DNA of 64,000 nt from Gordonia gummivorans (GCF_022513585.1 NZ_JAKWBF010000009.1:104153-168152); one strand, 5' to 3'; positions 32,678 through 42,684 are shown, counted from the first letter of the stretch. Notes: a model not told the origin generated them from the sequence alone. Numbers and translations: made by a program.

Positions 32678-33520
32678 TCACGTGGCGCTGATGGTCCCGG
32701 TCGTCAGCAGGATGATCACGAAGACACCGAGGATCACCCGGTAGGCGCCGAACCAGTTCATCGAGTGATGTCCGACGAACTTCAGCAACCACGCGATGGC
32801 CGCATAGCCGACGACGAAGGCGACGAGGGTCGCCACCAGCAACTGAGGTCCGGTCGACTGCATGCCCTCGCCGCTGGGGTGAAAGGCGTCGGGCAGGCTG
32901 AACAGGCCCGACGCGGTGACCGCGGGAATCGCGAGCAGGAACGAGAAGCGGAACGCAGCCTCGCGTTCGAGCCCGAGGAACAGCCCGGCGCTCGCGGTTG
33001 CGCCCGATCGGGACACGCCGGGCACGAGCGCCAGACACTGGGATGCGCCCATCACGAGTCCGTCGCGCAGGGTCAGCTGCTCCATCGAGCGCCGCTTTGT
33101 GCCGTAGCGTTCGGCCAGCCAGAACACACCCGAGAACAGGATCAGCACCGTCGCGACCAACCACAGGTTGCGTCCGGTGGTGCGGATCTCGTCCTTGAAC
33201 ACGAACCCGATCACACCGATCGGGATGGTTGCGAAGATCACATACCAGCCGATGCGGTAGTCGAGTCCGCGTTCGTCGGCGTTGCGCAGCCCGCGAAACC
33301 AGGCGGTCACGATGCGCACGATGTCCCGGGCGAAGTACACGAGCACGGCGGCTTCGGTCCCGAGTTGCGTGACCGCTGTGAACGACGCGCCCGCGTCCTC
33401 GCCGAACCAGAGTTCGGAGGCGATCCGCAGGTGGCCGGACGACGAGATCGGCAAGAACTCGGTCAAGCCCTGCAATGCACCCAGCACGATCGACTGGGTC
33501 CAGGTCATGGTGTCAGACAT
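32678..33520 (-). CDS. uppP: Undecaprenyl-diphosphate phosphatase UppP (BacA)
   Basis: UppP dephosphorylates undecaprenyl diphosphate so the lipid carrier can be reused for peptidoglycan; overproduction gives bacitracin resistance. The 280-aa membrane protein has the catalytic motifs [13 protein letters not shown] and PGVSRSGAT, plus about eight helices. ATG 33520 or 33508 are likely starts. Directly upstream, two tandem 15-bp units CGGCCTGTGTTGATC (33529-33558) extend the open frame with a STQAG repeat. I leave that outside the protein. Confidence 0.94.
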   Translation of the reverse strand: MSDTMTWTQSIVLGALQGLTEFLPISSSGHLRIASELWFGEDAGASFTAVTQLGTEAAVLVYFARDIVRIVTAWFRGLRNADERGLDYRIGWYVIFATIPIGVIGFVFKDEIRTTGRNLWLVATVLILFSGVFWLAERYGTKRRSMEQLTLRDGLVMGASQCLALVPGVSRSGATASAGLFLGLEREAAFRFSFLLAIPAVTASGLFSLPDAFHPSGEGMQSTGPQLLVATLVAFVVGYAAIAWLLKFVGHHSMNWFGAYRVILGVFVIILLTTGTISAT

Positions 33521-33705
33521 GCTCGACCCGGCCTGTGTTGATCCGGCCTGTGTTGATCGGCCCCAGGGTTCTCCGCACAATGCGATTGGCATGAGTCACG
33601 GCGCCCGATCGTACGCGGCGCCCGCGGCAGCGCTCGTCGAGCGCACCGACCCGCCGAGTCCGCCCCGACCTCTCTGCGCAGTCTCGGTTCACGCAAGATG
33701 GGGTC

Positions 33706-34779
33706 ATGCAGCATTTCCGCGTCCGGGTCGTCGGCGCTCTCGCCGCCGTCGCCCTCACGCTCGTCGTTGCCGGATGCGGTTCGTCGACCGACGACCGCCC
33801 GGATGTACCGACCGTGACCCCGGCGAGCGCGCTCGACTCGCCGCCTGCCCGCACCCCCGCCGGGGTCGTCGTGCCCGCCCCGGCCGGTGCGCGGGCGATG
33901 GCGCTGTCGGGGCCCACGCTTGCGCTGCTGTCATCGGACGGACGTTCTGTGCAGCGGTATGCCACCGCGTCGCTCCCGAACACACCGACCGGGCCCCGAA
34001 CAACGACTGGCACCCCGACGCCGACCGCTGAGCTGACGGTGTTGACCGGGGTCGGCGACGGAACCTTCGTCGGCGCCGGACCCGACACCCTGCTACGTAT
34101 CGACGCGAACGGACGCACCACAGCCACCCCCACCGAGGTCGCCGCGCCCACCGCGGTTGCGGTGACGGCTGATCGGCGCACGGTGATCGGCACCGACACC
34201 GGGCATGTCGTCGTCTTCGGTCCCGACGGGGCACGTCAACGTGACATCGCCGGCTTCGTCCGGGTCGACGACCTGACCGTCTCGCCATCCGGCGCAGACC
34301 TTGCGGCCGAACAGGTCGTCGTCCTGGACCGGGCACAGTCGTCGGTGACGCCGATCGACCTCGACACCGGGGAACTCGGTCCCGCGTTGCGAGCCGGAAA
34401 CGGTGCCACGACGTCGACCGTCGACCGCTACGGACGAGTCCTCGTGGCCAACACCCGCGACAACGAGATCATCGGATTCTTCGGCTCGCCGCTGGTGATG
34501 CGGTTCCGCTATCCGCTACCCGACGGCCCGTACGCCGTAGACTACGACGACAAGCGAAACCTGCTGTGGGTGTCGACAACCGGGAACAACGAGGTGGTGG
34601 CCTATGACCTTGCCGACGGTGAGCCCCGTGAGACGACCCGCTTCTCCTCGGTCACACAACCTGACCGCATCGCCGTCGACGACTCCACCGGGGTGGTTTA
34701 CGTCCTCTCCGCACGTGACGGCGGATTGCAGGTCGTCGCACCCGCCGGGCAGCGTCCACAGGGGCCGCAGGGCGGGTGA
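33706..34779 (+). CDS. LppL-like lipoprotein with beta-propeller repeats
   Basis: The 357-aa protein has a signal peptide ending in the lipobox LVVAGC (Cys at about residue 24) and a Pro/Thr-rich linker. The remainder looks like an NHL/YncE-type beta propeller, with repeats such as RTVIGTDTGHVVVFGPDG, GRVLVANTRDNEIIGFF and NLLWVSTTGNNEVVAYDL. It is the gene in the LppL position before pyrD. The function is unknown; propeller lipoproteins usually bind ligands or partners at the cell surface. Confidence 0.83.
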   Translation: MQHFRVRVVGALAAVALTLVVAGCGSSTDDRPDVPTVTPASALDSPPARTPAGVVVPAPAGARAMALSGPTLALLSSDGRSVQRYATASLPNTPTGPRTTTGTPTPTAELTVLTGVGDGTFVGAGPDTLLRIDANGRTTATPTEVAAPTAVAVTADRRTVIGTDTGHVVVFGPDGARQRDIAGFVRVDDLTVSPSGADLAAEQVVVLDRAQSSVTPIDLDTGELGPALRAGNGATTSTVDRYGRVLVANTRDNEIIGFFGSPLVMRFRYPLPDGPYAVDYDDKRNLLWVSTTGNNEVVAYDLADGEPRETTRFSSVTQPDRIAVDDSTGVVYVLSARDGGLQVVAPAGQRPQGPQGG

Positions 34780-35102
34780 TCATGTCGGCTAAGGGACACC
34801 GTCACCTGACCCCGCAGGGTCGAGTCGGAGCACGGCTCGGCGCCCGGTATCCGGCGGGCTGGGAGGTCACGTCCGAGGACTACGAGTGCCTGCTGCTCCG
34901 GCTTCCACCGGAGGTGACCCGCGTGACCGCGTCGATGCGCCTGGCGCTCGAAGCCGAGTTCGGTGGCTGGGAATTGTCGCGTGTGCGGCTCTACTCGGAT
35001 GGCACGCGCAAAGTGCTGCTCCGCCGCAAACGTCCGCCACGCCGTCCCGGTCCCGGCCACCCTGATCGAAACCATCCCGGACAGGACGCGACCGCGTGCT
35101 GA
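34776..35102 (+). CDS. Small conserved DUF5703-like protein
   Basis: This basic protein of about 106-108 residues has a central stretch, [23 protein letters not shown] second conserved block follows ([30 protein letters not shown]). The start is GTG 34776, which overlaps the lipoprotein stop, or ATG 34782. Its end overlaps the pyrD start by 7 bp. The three genes therefore look like one transcription unit. The DUF assignment is from memory of similar proteins beside pyrD. Confidence 0.72.
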   Translation: MIMSAKGHRHLTPQGRVGARLGARYPAGWEVTSEDYECLLLRLPPEVTRVTASMRLALEAEFGGWELSRVRLYSDGTRKVLLRRKRPPRRPGPGHPDRNHPGQDATAC

Positions 35103-36214
35103 GAAGAAGCCTGCATGCCGTGAACGGCGTGGCGTACCCGCTGCTGCTCAAACTGATGTTCCTGCTCTCCCCGGAACGGATTCACCACATCGCTTTCACC
35201 GCGATCAGCCTCACCGGGCGCGTGGCTCCCCTACGTTTCGGGGCGGCCAGGGTTCTGGCCACCCACGATCCCGTCCTGCGTCAGCGGGTGTTCGGCGTCG
35301 ACTTCCCCGCCCCGTTCGGGCTCGCGGCCGGCTTCGACAAGTCGGCGGGCGCGGTGAACGCTTGGGGACAGCTGGGTTTCGGCTTCGCCGAGATCGGGAC
35401 CATCACCGGTCGCGCCCAGCCGGGCAACCCGGCGCCCCGGCTCTTCCGCCTGCCCGCCGATCGCGCGCTGATCAATCGGATGGGCTTCAACAATCCGGGC
35501 GCCGACGCGGCAGCCGAACATCTGGCCAAGGTCCGGCCCGGGCCGGTTGCCGTCCCCATCGGAGCCAATATCGGCAAGACCAAGGCCGTAGCCGTCGAGG
35601 ACGCCGTCGACGACTACCGCTACTCGGCCCGGCTGCTCGGCCCGCTGGCCGACTTCGTCGTCGTGAACGTCAGCTCGCCCAACACGCCCGGCCTGCGCGA
35701 CCTGCAGGCCGTGGACTCGTTGCGCCCCATCCTCACTGCGGTGCAGGACGAAGTCAGCGTGCCCGTCCTGGTCAAGATCGCTCCCAATCTCGCCGACGAT
35801 GACATCGACGCGGTCGCCGACCTCGCCGTCGAACTCGGACTGGCCGGCATCGTCGCCACCAACACGACCATCTCTCGAACCGGTCTGCGCACACCCGAGG
35901 ACGATGTGGCAGCGATGGGTGCGGGTGGCCTGTCGGGCGCGCCGCTCGCCGACCGATCCCTGGCCGTGCTGCGCCGGCTGTACACACGCGTCGGCGGCCG
36001 TATCGCCCTGGTCTGCGCCGGTGGCATCGAAACCCCCGACCAGGCGTGGGAGCGCATCTGCGCAGGAGCCGACCTCCTGCAGGGCTACACCGGCTTCATC
36101 TACGGCGGACCGTTGTGGGTCAACGAGATCCACAACGGCCTCGCCGAGCGGGTACGGCAGGCCGGCTTCGCTTCCCTCGCCGACGCGGTCGGCAGCGATA
36201 ATCGGGCCGGCTAA
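35096..36214 (+). CDS. pyrD: Dihydroorotate dehydrogenase (quinone), class 2
   Basis: PyrD oxidises dihydroorotate to orotate in pyrimidine synthesis and passes electrons to quinone. The 372-aa length and the N-terminal amphipathic segment ([20 protein letters not shown]) mark the membrane-associated class 2 enzyme. [38 protein letters not shown] and [11 protein letters not shown] form the FMN and substrate site, with the catalytic Ser in NVSSPNTP. It starts at GTG 35096 inside the end of the preceding small gene. Confidence 0.96.
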   Translation: MLRRSLHAVNGVAYPLLLKLMFLLSPERIHHIAFTAISLTGRVAPLRFGAARVLATHDPVLRQRVFGVDFPAPFGLAAGFDKSAGAVNAWGQLGFGFAEIGTITGRAQPGNPAPRLFRLPADRALINRMGFNNPGADAAAEHLAKVRPGPVAVPIGANIGKTKAVAVEDAVDDYRYSARLLGPLADFVVVNVSSPNTPGLRDLQAVDSLRPILTAVQDEVSVPVLVKIAPNLADDDIDAVADLAVELGLAGIVATNTTISRTGLRTPEDDVAAMGAGGLSGAPLADRSLAVLRRLYTRVGGRIALVCAGGIETPDQAWERICAGADLLQGYTGFIYGGPLWVNEIHNGLAERVRQAGFASLADAVGSDNRAG

Positions 36215-36218
36215 GGGC

Positions 36219-36764
36219 CTATACGTCTTCGGAAGGCTGTTCGTAGGTGCCGACGATCGTCGCGCGGCCGATCGCATGCGAGAACAGATTGAATCCGAGG
36301 TAGGCAGGCGTCGCACCGTCGGGCAACTCCAGCGATGCCACGTCCACCGCGTGCACGACGACGAAGTAGCGATGCGGGCCGTGTCCGGGGGGCGGCGCCG
36401 CCCCGATGAAACGCTTCACCGAAGCGTCACCGGCCAGGCTCACCGCGCCGTCGGGCAGGCCGCTGCCGGACTCGTCGCCGGCACCCTCGGGCAGACTCGT
36501 CACCGAGGCGGGGATGTCGGCGACCGCCCAGTGCCAGAATCCCGATGCCGTCGGGGCGTCGGGGTCGTACACGGTGACCGCGAAACTCTTGGTGTCCGAA
36601 GGGAATCCCGACCAGCTCAGCTGCGGCGACAGGTCTTCTCCCCCGGCACCCATGATGCCGCTCACCTGCTGGTTGCGCAGCGGCCGGCCGTCGGTGACGC
36701 TGTCGGAGGTCAGCGTGAAGCCCGGCAGGCTGGGCAACGCGTCATAGGGATCGAAACTCGGCAT
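36219..36764 (-). CDS. PEBP-family (YbhB/YbcL) protein
   Basis: The 181-aa protein is a phosphatidylethanolamine-binding-protein relative like M. tuberculosis Rv2140c (TB18.6). Visible motifs are [31 protein letters not shown] (the DPDxP ligand-pocket motif) and [13 protein letters not shown] (the GxHRY motif). ATG 36764 gives the family N-terminus; the frame runs further upstream without support. It converges on pyrD with a 4-bp gap and lies downstream of the M20 peptidase. The ligand is unknown. Confidence 0.92.
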   Translation of the reverse strand: MPSFDPYDALPSLPGFTLTSDSVTDGRPLRNQQVSGIMGAGGEDLSPQLSWSGFPSDTKSFAVTVYDPDAPTASGFWHWAVADIPASVTSLPEGAGDESGSGLPDGAVSLAGDASVKRFIGAAPPPGHGPHRYFVVVHAVDVASLELPDGATPAYLGFNLFSHAIGRATIVGTYEQPSEDV

Positions 36765-36828
36765 CGGGTCAACCCTTCTCGTCTGCTGGTGGTGTTCACC
36801 ACCATATGCGTCTATTGCGGCGCGGTGG

Positions 36829-38175
36829 TCAACTGTGGTGCAGAAAGTGCTCAAACACTTTGGTGCCGAACAGAAGTGCGTCCACGGGAACCCGCTCGTC
36901 GACGCCGTGGAAGAGCGCGGCGAAGTCGAGGTCGGCGGGAAGTTGCAGCGGCGCGAACCCGAAGCAGCGGATGCCGAGCTTGGCGAAGGCCTTCGCGTCG
37001 GTGCCGCCGGACAACATGTACGGGACCGTTTTGCCGTCCGGATCGTGAGCGAGGATCGCGTCGTTCATCGCATCGACGAGGTGGCCGTCGAAGGTCGTCT
37101 CGTACGAGTCGAGATGGCTGATCCACTCGCGGGTGACGTTGGGTCCGATGAGTTCGTCGATCTCCTTCTCGAACGCGGCCTGCCGCCCGGGCAGCACCCG
37201 GCAGTCCACCACGGCTTCGGCCTTCTGCGGGATGACATTGGCCTTGTAGCCCGCCTTGAGCATGGTCGGATTGGCGGTGTCGCGGAGCGTGGCGCCGATG
37301 ATCCGGGCGAGACTGCCGAGCTTGAACAGCGTGGTGTCGAGGTCCGGCGCGTCGGGTCGCAGATCGAGCCCGGTCTCCTCGGATACGGCGGCCAGGAATT
37401 CGGCCACCGAATCGGAGATGACCAACGGAAAGGTGTGGCGACCGATGCGGGCCACCGCCTCGGCGACCTCCGTGACGGCATTGTCGGCGTGCAGGAACGA
37501 GCCGTGGCCTGCGGTGGCGTCGGCGGTGAGGCGCATCCAGGCGATGCCCTTTTCGGCGGTTTCCACCAGGTAGAGGCGTCGTTGCGTGCCGTCCGGTCGG
37601 TCGACGGTCAGCGAGAAGCCGCCGACCTCACCCACCGCCTCAGTGATGCCCTCGAACAGGTCGGAGCGGTTCTCCACCAGCCAGTGCGAACCCCACTTCC
37701 CCCCGGCCTCCTCGTCGGCGAGGAAGGCGAACACGATCTCGCGCGGCGGAACCGTGCCGTCCCGTTTGAACTGGCGGGCCAGCGCCAACGCCATGCCGGC
37801 CATGTCCTTCATGTCGATGGCGCCCCGACCCCAGATGTAACCGTCGGCCACCGACCCGGAAAACGGGTGCACGCTCCAGTCGGCGGGTTCGGCAGGCACG
37901 ACGTCGAGATGGGCATGGACGAGGAGCGCCCCGTGTTCTGAATCGGGCGGACCGGCCAGGCGGGCGAACACATTGCCGCGACCCGGACGCCCGGATTCGA
38001 CATACTGCGTTGTGTAGCCGACCTCTTCAAGCTGCTGGGCGACCCATTTCGCGCACTCCTCCTCACCCTTGGTGGTCTCCGGTTCCCCGGTGTTGCTGGT
38101 ATCGAACTGGATCAGCCGGCTGACCAGATCGACCACTTCGTCGACCGCGCGTGGGCCCTCACTCTGGGAAGTCAC
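36829..38175 (-). CDS. M20-family metallopeptidase (ArgE/DapE-like)
   Basis: The 448-aa zinc hydrolase has [10 protein letters not shown] (first metal His and catalytic Asp), [13 protein letters not shown] (bridging Asp) and FLADEEAGG (catalytic Glu). A dimerisation or lid domain lies in the middle, and the late segment [15 protein letters not shown] carries the last metal His. It matches the Rv2141c type. Such enzymes cleave dipeptides or N-acyl amino acids; the substrate is open. It precedes the PEBP gene on the same strand with a 64-bp gap. Confidence 0.9.
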   Translation of the reverse strand: MTSQSEGPRAVDEVVDLVSRLIQFDTSNTGEPETTKGEEECAKWVAQQLEEVGYTTQYVESGRPGRGNVFARLAGPPDSEHGALLVHAHLDVVPAEPADWSVHPFSGSVADGYIWGRGAIDMKDMAGMALALARQFKRDGTVPPREIVFAFLADEEAGGKWGSHWLVENRSDLFEGITEAVGEVGGFSLTVDRPDGTQRRLYLVETAEKGIAWMRLTADATAGHGSFLHADNAVTEVAEAVARIGRHTFPLVISDSVAEFLAAVSEETGLDLRPDAPDLDTTLFKLGSLARIIGATLRDTANPTMLKAGYKANVIPQKAEAVVDCRVLPGRQAAFEKEIDELIGPNVTREWISHLDSYETTFDGHLVDAMNDAILAHDPDGKTVPYMLSGGTDAKAFAKLGIRCFGFAPLQLPADLDFAALFHGVDERVPVDALLFGTKVFEHFLHHS

Positions 38176-38261
38176 ACCTGTTTCCTACGGGATTTGGGAT
38201 AGACGGGCAACCTCGGTTATGGTTGTGCGCGCTGTGGTGGCGACCAGTTCGCCGCCGACGC

Positions 38262-38350
38262 GTCCGAGTGGCGGAATGGCAGACGCGCTAGCTTGAGGTG
38301 CTAGTGCCCTATTAACGGGCGTGGGGGTTCAAGTCCCCCCTCGGACACCA
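38262..38350 (+). tRNA. tRNA-Leu (anticodon GAG)
   Basis: The 89-nt gene folds as a class II tRNA. The acceptor stem is GTCCGAG/CTCGGAC and the D-arm begins GTGGCGGAATGGCAGACGC. The anticodon stem CTAGC/GCTAG encloses the loop TTGAGGT (anticodon GAG). A variable arm (TGCCCTATTAACGGGCG) and a T-arm GGGGGTTCAAGTCCCCC follow. The 3' CCA is encoded. It reads CUC and CUU leucine codons. Confidence 0.97.
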
Positions 38351-38521
38351 CCGACAACCCCCGGTCATCGACCGGGGGTTGTCTGCACTCTGGTTCAGTT
38401 TGAAAGGCAACGGTATGCGCATATACGCATCCGCGGGCCTATCGATGTCATCGGGGACGGCCATCGGGTGGTCATCGACAGTCGGAAGCGCGATCCGCGC
38501 GGCGACGATGATCCACGAAAA

Positions 38522-38546
38522 ATAGGGGAAGAAACTCGTCCCCTAT
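38522..38546. repeat. Inverted repeat 1 with TAGGGGA core
   Basis: The 8-bp arms ATAGGGGA (38522-38529) and TCCCCTAT (38539-38546) flank a 9-nt spacer. The core is shared with the larger hairpin about 80 bp away. It may be a protein-binding site, a hairpin in a transcript, or part of a mobile-repeat remnant. Confidence 0.65.
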
Positions 38547-38599
38547 CCCTGGAGTCCTCCCCGCGAACTTTCTCGCGGACGACTCAACAAGCAGGGGCA

Positions 38600-38630
38600 G
38601 AAAGTAGGGGAAAAACCTTCCCCTACTTTC
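38600..38630. repeat. Inverted repeat 2, 13-bp perfect hairpin with TAGGGGAA core
   Basis: The perfect arms GAAAGTAGGGGAA (38600-38612) and TTCCCCTACTTTC (38618-38630) surround the 5-nt loop AAACC. The stem is A+T-rich at its base, unlike the surrounding DNA. It lies 142 bp beyond the stop of the mscS gene, which reads towards it. A terminator function is possible, but two related hairpins in one gap suggest something more. Confidence 0.75.
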
Positions 38631-38771
38631 AGTGGTCCGGCGCCTCGCTGACGTGGCCCGTTCGCCTGCCCTTCGAGGCATCCCTCGGCCGGCGCCTCGG
38701 GCACCTCAGAGAGCGGTGGGGTGGTGGACGCTTATGCGCAGGCCAGAGCGCTAGTCACCTAACTCTTCGGA

Positions 38772-39701
38772 TCAGGACGGACCGGCGAGCGCGGCGATTC
38801 GTCCTGTCGGATAGGGCAATTCGATGCCGTGCTGTTCGTAGGCACGCAGCACGTCGCGGCGGATGCGGCGAGACACCGACCACTGGCTGTTCGGTTTCGT
38901 CTTCAATGTCATACGCAGAGTGATCATGTCGGGCGCGACGTCCTGGACGCCGAGCATCTCCGGTTCGGCGAGCACGTCGTCGCGAATACCGTCGTCGCGC
39001 ACCGCATTCCGTGCGGCCTCCAGCGCGACCTCTTGTGCCCGGTCCACATCTGCGCTGAGTGCGACCGGAACCTCGACCCGGGCGACGGCATACTCCTGAC
39101 TCATGTTGCCGACGCGGATGATCTCGCCGTTGCGCACGTACCAGAGTGTGCCGTCGATGTCGCGCAGGGTGGTGATCCGCAAACCGACCGACTCGACTTC
39201 GCCGGTCGCCTCGCCGAGATCGACGATGTCACCGACGCCGTACTGATCCTCGAGGAGCATGAAGATGCCGCTGACAAAGTCGCGGACAAGGTTCTGCGCA
39301 CCGAAACCTATTGCGAGACCGACAACTCCGGCCGACGCGATGAACGGCGCGATGTTCACGCCGAGAACGCTGAGGACCGACAGCACCACCCAGACCAGCA
39401 GGATCATGGACACCGTCGACTTGAGCACGGACCCGATCGTCCGGGCACGCTGTGCGCGGCGCTCGGCAGCCTCCGGGTTACGTGTTGCCGGCGTCCGTTC
39501 ACGGAGGTGTCTGATCAGGAACGGCTTCGACGCGCCGTCCCGTCCCCCGGCGCCCGGCCGGCGGGTGGCGCGATCGATCGCCCGGTGCATCACGAATCGA
39601 ACAATCAAAGCGATGACGACATACGAGGCGATCCGGATTGGATTCTCGATGATCCACTCGCGATTTGTCTCCGTCCATTCGAAAGCAAGGTGAGTAGTCA
39701 T
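38772..39701 (-). CDS. Small-conductance mechanosensitive channel (MscS family)
   Basis: The 309-aa protein has an N-terminal helix, a basic cytoplasmic loop and two further helices. The last is the pore-lining TM3 helix, with ASAGVVGLAIGFGAQNLVRDFVSGIFMLLEDQYGVGDIV. This Gly/Ala-rich helix and the following beta domain are diagnostic of MscS channels, which release solutes on osmotic downshock. ATG 39701 is chosen, with a GTG two codons upstream as an alternative. It is divergent from the nucleoside hydrolase gene. Confidence 0.92.
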   Translation of the reverse strand: MTTHLAFEWTETNREWIIENPIRIASYVVIALIVRFVMHRAIDRATRRPGAGGRDGASKPFLIRHLRERTPATRNPEAAERRAQRARTIGSVLKSTVSMILLVWVVLSVLSVLGVNIAPFIASAGVVGLAIGFGAQNLVRDFVSGIFMLLEDQYGVGDIVDLGEATGEVESVGLRITTLRDIDGTLWYVRNGEIIRVGNMSQEYAVARVEVPVALSADVDRAQEVALEAARNAVRDDGIRDDVLAEPEMLGVQDVAPDMITLRMTLKTKPNSQWSVSRRIRRDVLRAYEQHGIELPYPTGRIAALAGPS

Positions 39702-39772
39702 GTGCACCCACCGTACGGATCTCACACGGGGTGTCGAATCGTCCACGGATGCATACGCGCGAGAATGGGCGG

Positions 39773-40828
39773 GTGACCCAGCATCTGTTCTTCGACTGCG
39801 ACACCGGCATCGACGATTCGGTCGCGCTGCTGTACCTGCTGGCCCGGACCGACGTCGATCTCGTCGGTGTGGCCTCGACCGCCGGTAACGTCCCGGTCGA
39901 CGTCGTCGCAGCCAACAATCTCGCCTGGCTTGCGCTGTGCGGACGCACCGACATCCCCGTGCACGTCGGGTCGGCGTCGCCGCTCGTGGCCGATCTCATG
40001 ACCACCGAAGACACCCACGGTCCCCTCGGCGTCGGATACGCCGAGCTACCGGCGGCCTCCGTGCTGCCGAGCCCGGTGACCTCCGCCGATGCGTGGATCG
40101 ACGCGACCCGCGCGCATGCCGGCGAGTTGGTCGGACTGGTCACCGGCCCGCTGACCTCGCTGGCCACCGCCGTCCGCCGCGACCCAGACCTGCCGGGGCG
40201 ACTCCGCCGACTGGTGATCATGGGTGGCGCATTTCACACTCACGGAAACACCACTCCCGTCTCGGAATGGAACGTCGCGGTCGACCCGGAGGCCGCCGCC
40301 GAGGTGTTCGCGGCTTTCGGCAGCGGTCCCGCGCCGGCACCGATCGTGTGCGCACTCGACCTCACCGAGTCGGTGGCGCTGACACCCGACCACCTGGTGC
40401 GTCTTGCTGCCGCGGCATCGAGTTCGCCGATCGAGTACGCCGATCCGGGCGACGAGCGCGGCTTGCGGTCGGTCGCCGACAATCCCGTCATCCGGCATCT
40501 CATGGACGCGCTGCGCTTCTACCTCGAGTTCCATGACGAGCACGACGAGGGGTACATCGCGCATCTCCACGATCCGTTCGCGGCACTGGTCGCACTCGCC
40601 CCCGACATCGTGAGCACCATTCCGGCCCGCGTGTCGGTCGAACTGACCGGCACGCACACGCGCGGGATGACGGTCGCCGACGAACGCTCGATGACACCCG
40701 GCGGACCCAACGCGCGCATCGCGGTCGCCACCGATGTGGATGCGGTCTTCGACGAGCTCATCGACCGTATCGGACGGTTCGCCAAAGACGTGGTGGCCGA
40801 ACCGAACTCGCAGCGGCCACCGCAGTGA
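39773..40828 (+). CDS. Inosine/uridine-preferring nucleoside hydrolase family protein
   Basis: The 351-aa protein has the calcium-binding N-terminal motif FDCDTGIDDSVALLYLL. It also has LVTGPLTSLATAV, RLVIMGGAFHTHGN and PVSEWNVAVDPEAAAEVF, the active-site blocks of the IunH family. Members cleave ribonucleosides to base plus ribose for salvage. I start at GTG 39773; the frame extends 14 codons upstream. Base specificity cannot be told. Confidence 0.92.
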   Translation: MTQHLFFDCDTGIDDSVALLYLLARTDVDLVGVASTAGNVPVDVVAANNLAWLALCGRTDIPVHVGSASPLVADLMTTEDTHGPLGVGYAELPAASVLPSPVTSADAWIDATRAHAGELVGLVTGPLTSLATAVRRDPDLPGRLRRLVIMGGAFHTHGNTTPVSEWNVAVDPEAAAEVFAAFGSGPAPAPIVCALDLTESVALTPDHLVRLAAAASSSPIEYADPGDERGLRSVADNPVIRHLMDALRFYLEFHDEHDEGYIAHLHDPFAALVALAPDIVSTIPARVSVELTGTHTRGMTVADERSMTPGGPNARIAVATDVDAVFDELIDRIGRFAKDVVAEPNSQRPPQ

Positions 40829-40877
40829 ATCGGAATTCTTCCGACCCGGTCCACCCGCGCGGCGTAGCGTTGCGCCT

Positions 40878-41828
40878 GTGACACGACTCGGATACCAGAT
40901 CCCCAACTTCACCTATCCCGGCGTGGAACCCGAGCGACTGTTCCCCGCCATCACTCGTCAGGCGGTCGACGCCGAGACCCACGGATTCGACACGATCTTC
41001 GTGATGGATCACTTCTACCAACTGCCGATCCTCGGTACGCCGGATCAGGAGATGGTCGAGTGCTACACGCTGCTCTCGGCACTGGCCCAGCACACGTCCC
41101 GGGCGCGGCTGTCGGCCCTCGTGACCGGAAACACCTACCGCAATCCCACCCTGCTCGCGAAGACCGTCACCGCGCTCGACGTGGTGTCGGAAGGACGGGC
41201 CCAGCTCGGGATCGGCGCCGGATGGTTCGAACTCGAACACGATGCCCTCGGCTTCGAATTCGGCACATTCACCGACCGTTTCCAGAAGCTCGAAGAAGCC
41301 CTCGTGATCATTCTCGGCATGCTGCGCGGCGAACGGCCCAGCCTCGACGGCAAGTGGTACCGCGTTCACGACGCGATCAACTCGCCCGCTCCCCTGGGAC
41401 GGATTCCGGTGATGATCGGTGGCGGTGGCGAACGCAAGACTCTGCGGCTCGTCGCACAGTATGCCGACGAATCCAACTTGATCTGCGCCCCGAACGAGAT
41501 CGCACGCAAACTCGACGCCCTCGCCGGCCACTGCGAGACGCTCGGTCGGGACAGGTCGGAAATCACTGTGACACTGCAGACGTCCGCCTGTATCGCACCG
41601 ACACACGACCAGGCAACGCACGAGTTCGAGGCATATCTCGCACGCAATCCCGCAGCCGAGGTCCGTCGGGCGTCGACGATTGTCGGCGACCCCGACGAGG
41701 TGGCGGCCCGCTACACCGATCTGTTGGCCACCGGGATCGACGGCGTGACCGTCAACGCACCGGCGAACTGCCACATCGACGACCGTGTCGCGCTGCTCGG
41801 CCAGACACTCGCCCCGTTGATCACGTAG
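40878..41828 (+). CDS. LLM-class oxidoreductase, probably F420-dependent
   Basis: The 316-aa protein is a luciferase-like monooxygenase fold enzyme. It has DTIFVMDHFYQLPILG near the N-terminus, and LLAKTVTALDVVSEGRAQLGIGAGWFE as the central signature. IPVMIGGGGERKTLRLVAQYADESNL follows. Actinobacterial members mostly use coenzyme F420 rather than FMN. The substrate is unknown. GTG 40878 gives the family start. It converges with the siderophore-interacting protein gene with a 10-bp gap. Confidence 0.88.
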   Translation: MTRLGYQIPNFTYPGVEPERLFPAITRQAVDAETHGFDTIFVMDHFYQLPILGTPDQEMVECYTLLSALAQHTSRARLSALVTGNTYRNPTLLAKTVTALDVVSEGRAQLGIGAGWFELEHDALGFEFGTFTDRFQKLEEALVIILGMLRGERPSLDGKWYRVHDAINSPAPLGRIPVMIGGGGERKTLRLVAQYADESNLICAPNEIARKLDALAGHCETLGRDRSEITVTLQTSACIAPTHDQATHEFEAYLARNPAAEVRRASTIVGDPDEVAARYTDLLATGIDGVTVNAPANCHIDDRVALLGQTLAPLIT

Positions 41829-41838
41829 TTCGCGGAGC

Positions 41839-42684
41839 TCAGTCGTCTCCGTCGGCCTCGTGATGGTCGAGGTTGACGGTCCCGCTGCGCCAGTACCCGT
41901 CCACCTTGACGCGGTTCTTCGGCAGGCCGAGTTCGCGACGGAGGTAACGGCGGATCGGCTTGAGAGAGTTCGCCTCACCGGCCACCCAGCAATAGAACTC
42001 GCCGGCCGGCATCTCGTGAGACCGGATGGCGTCGTAGAGCAGCGTGCTGTTTCCGGGTGCCGCGTCGCCGCGATGCAGAACGTGCACCGTGGTCGACGGT
42101 CGGTCGGGCAATTCGACCTCAGCGTCGGGCCCGGACACCTCGACGAAGGCGATCACCCGCTTGTCCGCGGGCAGTTCCTCGAGCCAACGCGCCAGCGCCG
42201 GGATCGCTGTGTCATCGGCGCCGAGGAGATAGGCGTCGTATCCGGTCGGATAAATGTGCGAGCCGCGAGGTCCGAGCATGCCGAGGCGATCGCCGCGGGT
42301 TGCCGTCGCAGCCCAGGACCCGGCGACGCCGTGCGTGTGCACCACGAAGTCGATGTCGAGCAGGCCGGCCGCCCGGTCGAACGCACGCACCGTGTAGTCC
42401 CGGTAGATCGGAAACGGCCCCTCGGTGGGCAACTGCATGCCATCCGAGCCGGTTTGGGGCATCTCGACCCGGCCGGTGTCGGGGTGAGCGAAGAAGAGTT
42501 TGACGTGGTCGTCGGGCGCCATGTGGACGAAGTGGAAGCCATCCGGTTCGGTGATCCGGAACGTGACCCGCTTCATCTGCGGACTGAGGTCTGCGACCGC
42601 CTCGACCTCGATGGTGCGCGCCACGAGATCGTGCATGGTGAGCCGGAGCTCGGTGGAGTGCGGTCGCAGGTCGGTGCCGTTCAT
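41839..42684 (-). CDS. Siderophore-interacting protein (FAD/NAD(P)H ferric reductase)
   Basis: The 281-aa protein belongs to the SIP/ViuB group that reduces ferric siderophores to release iron. The FAD-binding motif RDYTVRAFD lies in the N-terminal barrel (about residues 94-102). LLGADDTAIPALARWLEELP and YCWVAGEANSLKPIRRYLRRELG form the SIP C-terminal domain. A start at ATG 42636 would also suit the family. An IdeR-like box lies 17 bp upstream of ATG 42684, in the gap shared with the divergent MFS gene. Confidence 0.93.
   Translation of the reverse strand: MNGTDLRPHSTELRLTMHDLVARTIEVEAVADLSPQMKRVTFRITEPDGFHFVHMAPDDHVKLFFAHPDTGRVEMPQTGSDGMQLPTEGPFPIYRDYTVRAFDRAAGLLDIDFVVHTHGVAGSWAATATRGDRLGMLGPRGSHIYPTGYDAYLLGADDTAIPALARWLEELPADKRVIAFVEVSGPDAEVELPDRPSTTVHVLHRGDAAPGNSTLLYDAIRSHEMPAGEFYCWVAGEANSLKPIRRYLRRELGLPKNRVKVDGYWRSGTVNLDHHEADGDD

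Larger units (their letters stand above)
38351..38771. other. 421-bp gene-free stretch downstream of tRNA-Leu
   Basis: No convincing gene lies here. Short open frames on both strands have no recognisable product or ribosome site. Just after the tRNA, CAACCCCCGG-TCATCGA-CCGGGGGTTG (38353-38379) is a perfect 10-bp hairpin that probably terminates the tRNA transcript. Further on lie the two related TAGGGGA hairpins listed separately. The stretch separates the conserved metH-to-M20 block from the accessory genes that follow. Confidence 0.75.

Noticed and set aside
33529..33558. 15-bp tandem repeat as part of the uppP coding sequence
   Set aside because: It lies upstream of the likely ATGs at 33520 and 33508. 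UppP homologues start at the MTWTQ-like segment.
38472..38681. Small minus-strand frame (69 codons) across the TAGGGGA hairpins
   Set aside because: It is explained by the inverted repeats, has no Shine-Dalgarno and no recognisable product.
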